Shown piece after piece: positions 3,346-5,340 of a DNA stretch of 5,340 nucleotides (the stretch's first letter is position 1; each line of letters begins with the position of its first letter). Location of the stretch: the NCBI GenBank assembly GCA_021785115.1, contig JAJYGO010000096.1, forward strand, positions 1 through 5,340, read 5' to 3'. Under the pieces are notes generated by a model. It was not told the origin of the DNA. It was given only the letters and a program-made list of their open reading frames with translations, and did not search any database. Made by a program: the position numbers and the translations under genes. This DNA comes from Chloroflexota bacterium. Its GTDB lineage: Bacteria; Chloroflexota; Limnocylindria; Limnocylindrales; CSP1-4.

Positions 3346-4611
3346 ATGGCAGACCAGATCCGTGTCCTGATCGTGGACGACATCCCGGAGACGCGAGACC
3401 ACCTCGCGAAGCTGCTCGGCTTCGAGGCGGACATCGAGGTCGTGGGTGCCGCCGCGTCCGGGCGCGAGGCGATCCAGCTGGCCACTGCACTGGCCCCGGA
3501 CGTCATCCTGATGGACATCAACATGCCGGACATGGACGGCATCGCGGCCACCGAGCAGCTCGCCTCGCAGGCGCCCATGGCCTCGGTCGTGATGATGTCC
3601 GTGCAGGGCGAGGCGGACTACCTGCGCCGCTCGATGCTGGCCGGCGCGCGCGAGTTCCTGGTCAAGCCGTTCTCGTCGGACGAGCTGACCTCGTCCATCC
3701 GCCAGGTCTACACGCGGGAGCGCGAGAAGCAGTCGCGGATCGCGGTCCAGCCCGGCGGCAGCGGCGGGAGCACGCCCGCACGCGCCACTGGGGACGACCG
3801 GGAGAACGCCGAGCCCGGGAGGATCGTGGCGGTCTTCGGCCCCAAGGGCGGCGTCGGGCGGACCACGCTTGCGGTCAACCTGGCCGTCGCCGCAGCGACC
3901 GAGCTCGGGCAGAGGACGTGCCTCGTTGACGCGTCCTTCCAGTTCGGCGACGTGGGGGTCCTGCTCAACCTGAACCCCAAGAACAAGTCGATCGCGGACC
4001 TCATCCCCGAGCTCGAGGCCGGCGAGGTTGACTCGCTCGACACGTTCATCATCAACCACTCGGCCGGCATCCGGGTGTTGCTCGCCCCGCCCTCGCCCGA
4101 GATGGCCGAGCTCATCACCCCGGGCGCCGTCAAGCTGATGCTCGAGTCGCTGCGCGAGTCGCACGACCTGGTGGTGGTGGACTGCATGTCGTCGTTCAAC
4201 GACACCACCCTCGCCATCCTCGACCTCGCGGACACCGTCCTCACGATGCTGTCGCTCGAGATCACCTCGATCAAGAACATCCGGCTGTTCCTGGAAGTGG
4301 CCCAGCAGCTCGGCTACGGCGCGGACAAGATCCGTCTCGTCCTCAACCGTGCCGACTCCTCCCTGGGGATCCGGGTGGCCGACGTGGAGCACTCGATCGG
4401 CCGGCGGGTGGACCACACGATCGTCTCGGACGGCCGCAGCGTGGTGTACGCCCTGAACCGGGGCGTGCCGTTCTTCCTGTCCAACCGGGAGGCGCAGGTC
4501 TCCCAGGACGTCCTGCGACTGGCGTCGGCGGTCGCGGGAGCTCGCACGGCCGACGCCGGCGACACGAGCCGGAAAGCCACCCAGAAGAAGTCCCTGTTCG
4601 CATGGCGGTAA
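3346..4611 (+). CDS. cpaE: Receiver-domain CpaE/TadZ, MinD/ParA-like localisation ATPase
   Basis: A 421-residue cytoplasmic protein that, by family, places the Tad machine in the cell and aids CpaF. Domain 1 (about 4-122) is a response-regulator receiver that looks complete: acidic pair Asp11/Asp12, phosphoacceptor Asp57 in VILMDINMPDMDG, Ser85 and Lys107 in FLVKPF. A linker (about 125-157) leads to a MinD/ParA-type domain (about 158-400). Its deviant Walker A is GPKGGVGRTT (165-174), in which the usual second lysine is Arg172. LVDASFQFGD (193-202) is the A' motif region and LVVVDC (275-280) the Walker B strand. The C-terminus (FLSNREAQVSQDVLRLA) is typical of CpaE. The start ATG begins two codons before the first receiver strand; AAGGA (3328-3332) is a distant, weak ribosome-binding site. 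An intact receiver is noteworthy, since some CpaE receivers have lost key residues. The nearby kinase-like gene is a plausible partner. Confidence 0.93.
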   Translation: MADQIRVLIVDDIPETRDHLAKLLGFEADIEVVGAAASGREAIQLATALAPDVILMDINMPDMDGIAATEQLASQAPMASVVMMSVQGEADYLRRSMLAGAREFLVKPFSSDELTSSIRQVYTREREKQSRIAVQPGGSGGSTPARATGDDRENAEPGRIVAVFGPKGGVGRTTLAVNLAVAAATELGQRTCLVDASFQFGDVGVLLNLNPKNKSIADLIPELEAGEVDSLDTFIINHSAGIRVLLAPPSPEMAELITPGAVKLMLESLRESHDLVVVDCMSSFNDTTLAILDLADTVLTMLSLEITSIKNIRLFLEVAQQLGYGADKIRLVLNRADSSLGIRVADVEHSIGRRVDHTIVSDGRSVVYALNRGVPFFLSNREAQVSQDVLRLASAVAGARTADAGDTSRKATQKKSLFAWR

Positions 4612-4625
4612 TTCGTCGCACTTGG

Positions 4626-4649
4626 AGGCCGCTCGCGGCCTAAGGGGAG
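4626..4649 (+). promoter_or_regulatory. Hairpin abutting the cpaF ribosome-binding site
   Basis: AGGCCG (4626-4631) pairs with CGGCCT (4636-4641) around a CTCG loop, and the Shine-Dalgarno AAGGGGAG (4642-4649) begins at the next base, 6 bases before the ATG of cpaF. The stem does not cover the ribosome-binding site; it may keep it exposed or mark a processing boundary between cpaE and cpaF. Confidence 0.45.
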
Positions 4650-4655
4650 AAGCCA

Positions 4656-5340
4656 ATGTCGCTGCTGAAGCGCATCGAGAGCGCCCGTCCCGGCGCCGCG
4701 CCGGAGGGAGGCGCAAGCCTGCCGGTCCCGACGCCGGGCGCCAGTCCCACGCAGCAGCCCGGGCCGCAGGCGCCCGGTCGGCTGATGACGCAGACCCCGG
4801 TCCGCGAATCGTTCCGGGACGTCAAGTTCCGGATCCAGAGCCGCGTGATCCAGGACCTCGACCCGAAGCTGGACCTCTCCAACCAGGTGGAGGTGCGCCG
4901 CCAGATCGAGGAGATCTTCGGCCGCGTCATCGACGAGGAGGGCCTCGCGCTCACCCGTGCCGAGCGCGTGCGGATGCTCGAGCAGATCACCGACGAGATC
5001 ATCGGCCTCGGCCCGCTCGAGCCGCTCCTCCGCGACGAGAGCATCTCGGAGGTCATGGTCAACGGCCCCCGCCAGGTGTACATCGAGCGCTCCGGCCGCC
5101 TCGAGCTCACCAACGTCGTGTTCCAGAACGACGATCACGTGATGCGCATCATCGACCGGATCATCGCCCCCATCGGCCGGCGCGTGGACGAGTCGAGCCC
5201 GATGGTCGACGCCCGCCTCACGGACGGCTCGCGCGTGAACGCGATCATCCCGCCGCTGTCGCTGGTCGGCCCGGTGATCACCATCCGCAAGTTCTCGGCC
5301 ACGCCGTTCACCGTGGACGACCTCGTCCGGTTCGGCACGG
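4656..5340 (+). CDS. cpaF: Tad pilus assembly ATPase CpaF/TadA, 3' end cut off by the window
   Basis: The first 228 codons of a secretion ATPase of the VirB11/GspE superfamily that powers Flp pilus assembly on the cytoplasmic face of the membrane. The start is ATG 4656 with AAGGGGAG 6 bases upstream; the cpaE stop is 44 bases before it, so the two are probably co-transcribed. Residues 1-50 form a Pro/Gly-rich, presumably flexible N-terminus. Residues 55-115 are a helical domain (SFRDVKFRIQSRVIQDLD and following). The N-terminal ATPase domain begins with GLGPLEPLL (117-125) and ISEVMVNGP (130-138), then GRRVDESSPMVDARLTDGSR (174-193), AIIPPLS and TIRKF (209-213), all characteristic of CpaF/TadA. 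The frame stays open to the last base. The Walker A, Asp-box and Walker B lie beyond the window, so catalytic integrity cannot be judged. Confidence 0.95.
   Translation, partial: MSLLKRIESARPGAAPEGGASLPVPTPGASPTQQPGPQAPGRLMTQTPVRESFRDVKFRIQSRVIQDLDPKLDLSNQVEVRRQIEEIFGRVIDEEGLALTRAERVRMLEQITDEIIGLGPLEPLLRDESISEVMVNGPRQVYIERSGRLELTNVVFQNDDHVMRIIDRIIAPIGRRVDESSPMVDARLTDGSRVNAIIPPLSLVGPVITIRKFSATPFTVDDLVRFGT

Noticed and set aside
2085..3578. 497-codon open frame on the minus strand
   Set aside because: It is antisense to cpaB and the cpaE start. Its composition is that of a GC-rich shadow frame and no domain was recognised.
3034..4716. 560-codon open frame on the minus strand
   Set aside because: It lies antisense to cpaE and the end of cpaB, both clear families. 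Its product is low-complexity, rich in Arg, Gly, Asp and His, as expected from the complement of GC-ending codons.
4314..5138. 274-codon minus-strand frame
   Set aside because: It is antisense to the cpaE end and cpaF start, both well supported by motifs on the + strand.

Overview
The window holds part of a Tad/Flp (tight adherence, type IVb) pilus locus. All recognisable genes are on the + strand and tightly packed, and both ends are cut by the window edges. The DNA is strongly GC-rich with GC-ending codons, GTG/TTG starts and purine-rich Shine-Dalgarno sites. With the Chloroflexota-style Flp pilins (GQGLAEYALIL core) and a DegS-like kinase beside a receiver-CpaE fusion, this suggests a high-GC Chloroflexota or actinobacterium-like organism. 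That taxonomic guess is an inference and only moderately supported.

Layout, left to right: (1) the 3' part of a DegS/NarL-type sensor histidine kinase (2-1069) with an intact H-box but a badly degraded ATP-binding domain; (2) a 54-residue single-membrane-segment protein (1066-1230), coupled to the kinase by a GTGA overlap, that aligns without gaps to the Flp pilins downstream and looks like a divergent third pilin; (3) a 231-base regulatory gap with weak promoter candidates; (4) two paralogous Flp prepilins (1462-1632 and 1757-1936), separated by a leader-like spacer that can form mutually exclusive hairpins and followed by a strong terminator-like hairpin (1956-1989); (5) a second gap (about 1990-2162) leading to cpaB/rcpC, probably starting at a TTG (2163-3221); (6) cpaE/tadZ with an N-terminal receiver domain (3346-4611); (7) the first 228 codons of the assembly ATPase cpaF/tadA (4656 to the window end, before its Walker A).

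How they fit together: the Flp prepilins would be cleaved by a prepilin peptidase (not in this window) and polymerised by the CpaF ATPase. CpaE would position the machine, and CpaB acts outside the cytoplasmic membrane. The kinase-like protein and the receiver domain of CpaE suggest phosphorylation-dependent control of assembly. The kinase's lost ATP-binding residues raise the possibility that it is a phosphotransfer protein or phosphatase rather than a true kinase. Hairpins lie at each intercistronic junction from flp onward and may set the ratio of abundant pilin to scarce machine components. No tRNA, rRNA, CRISPR array or insertion sequence was seen.
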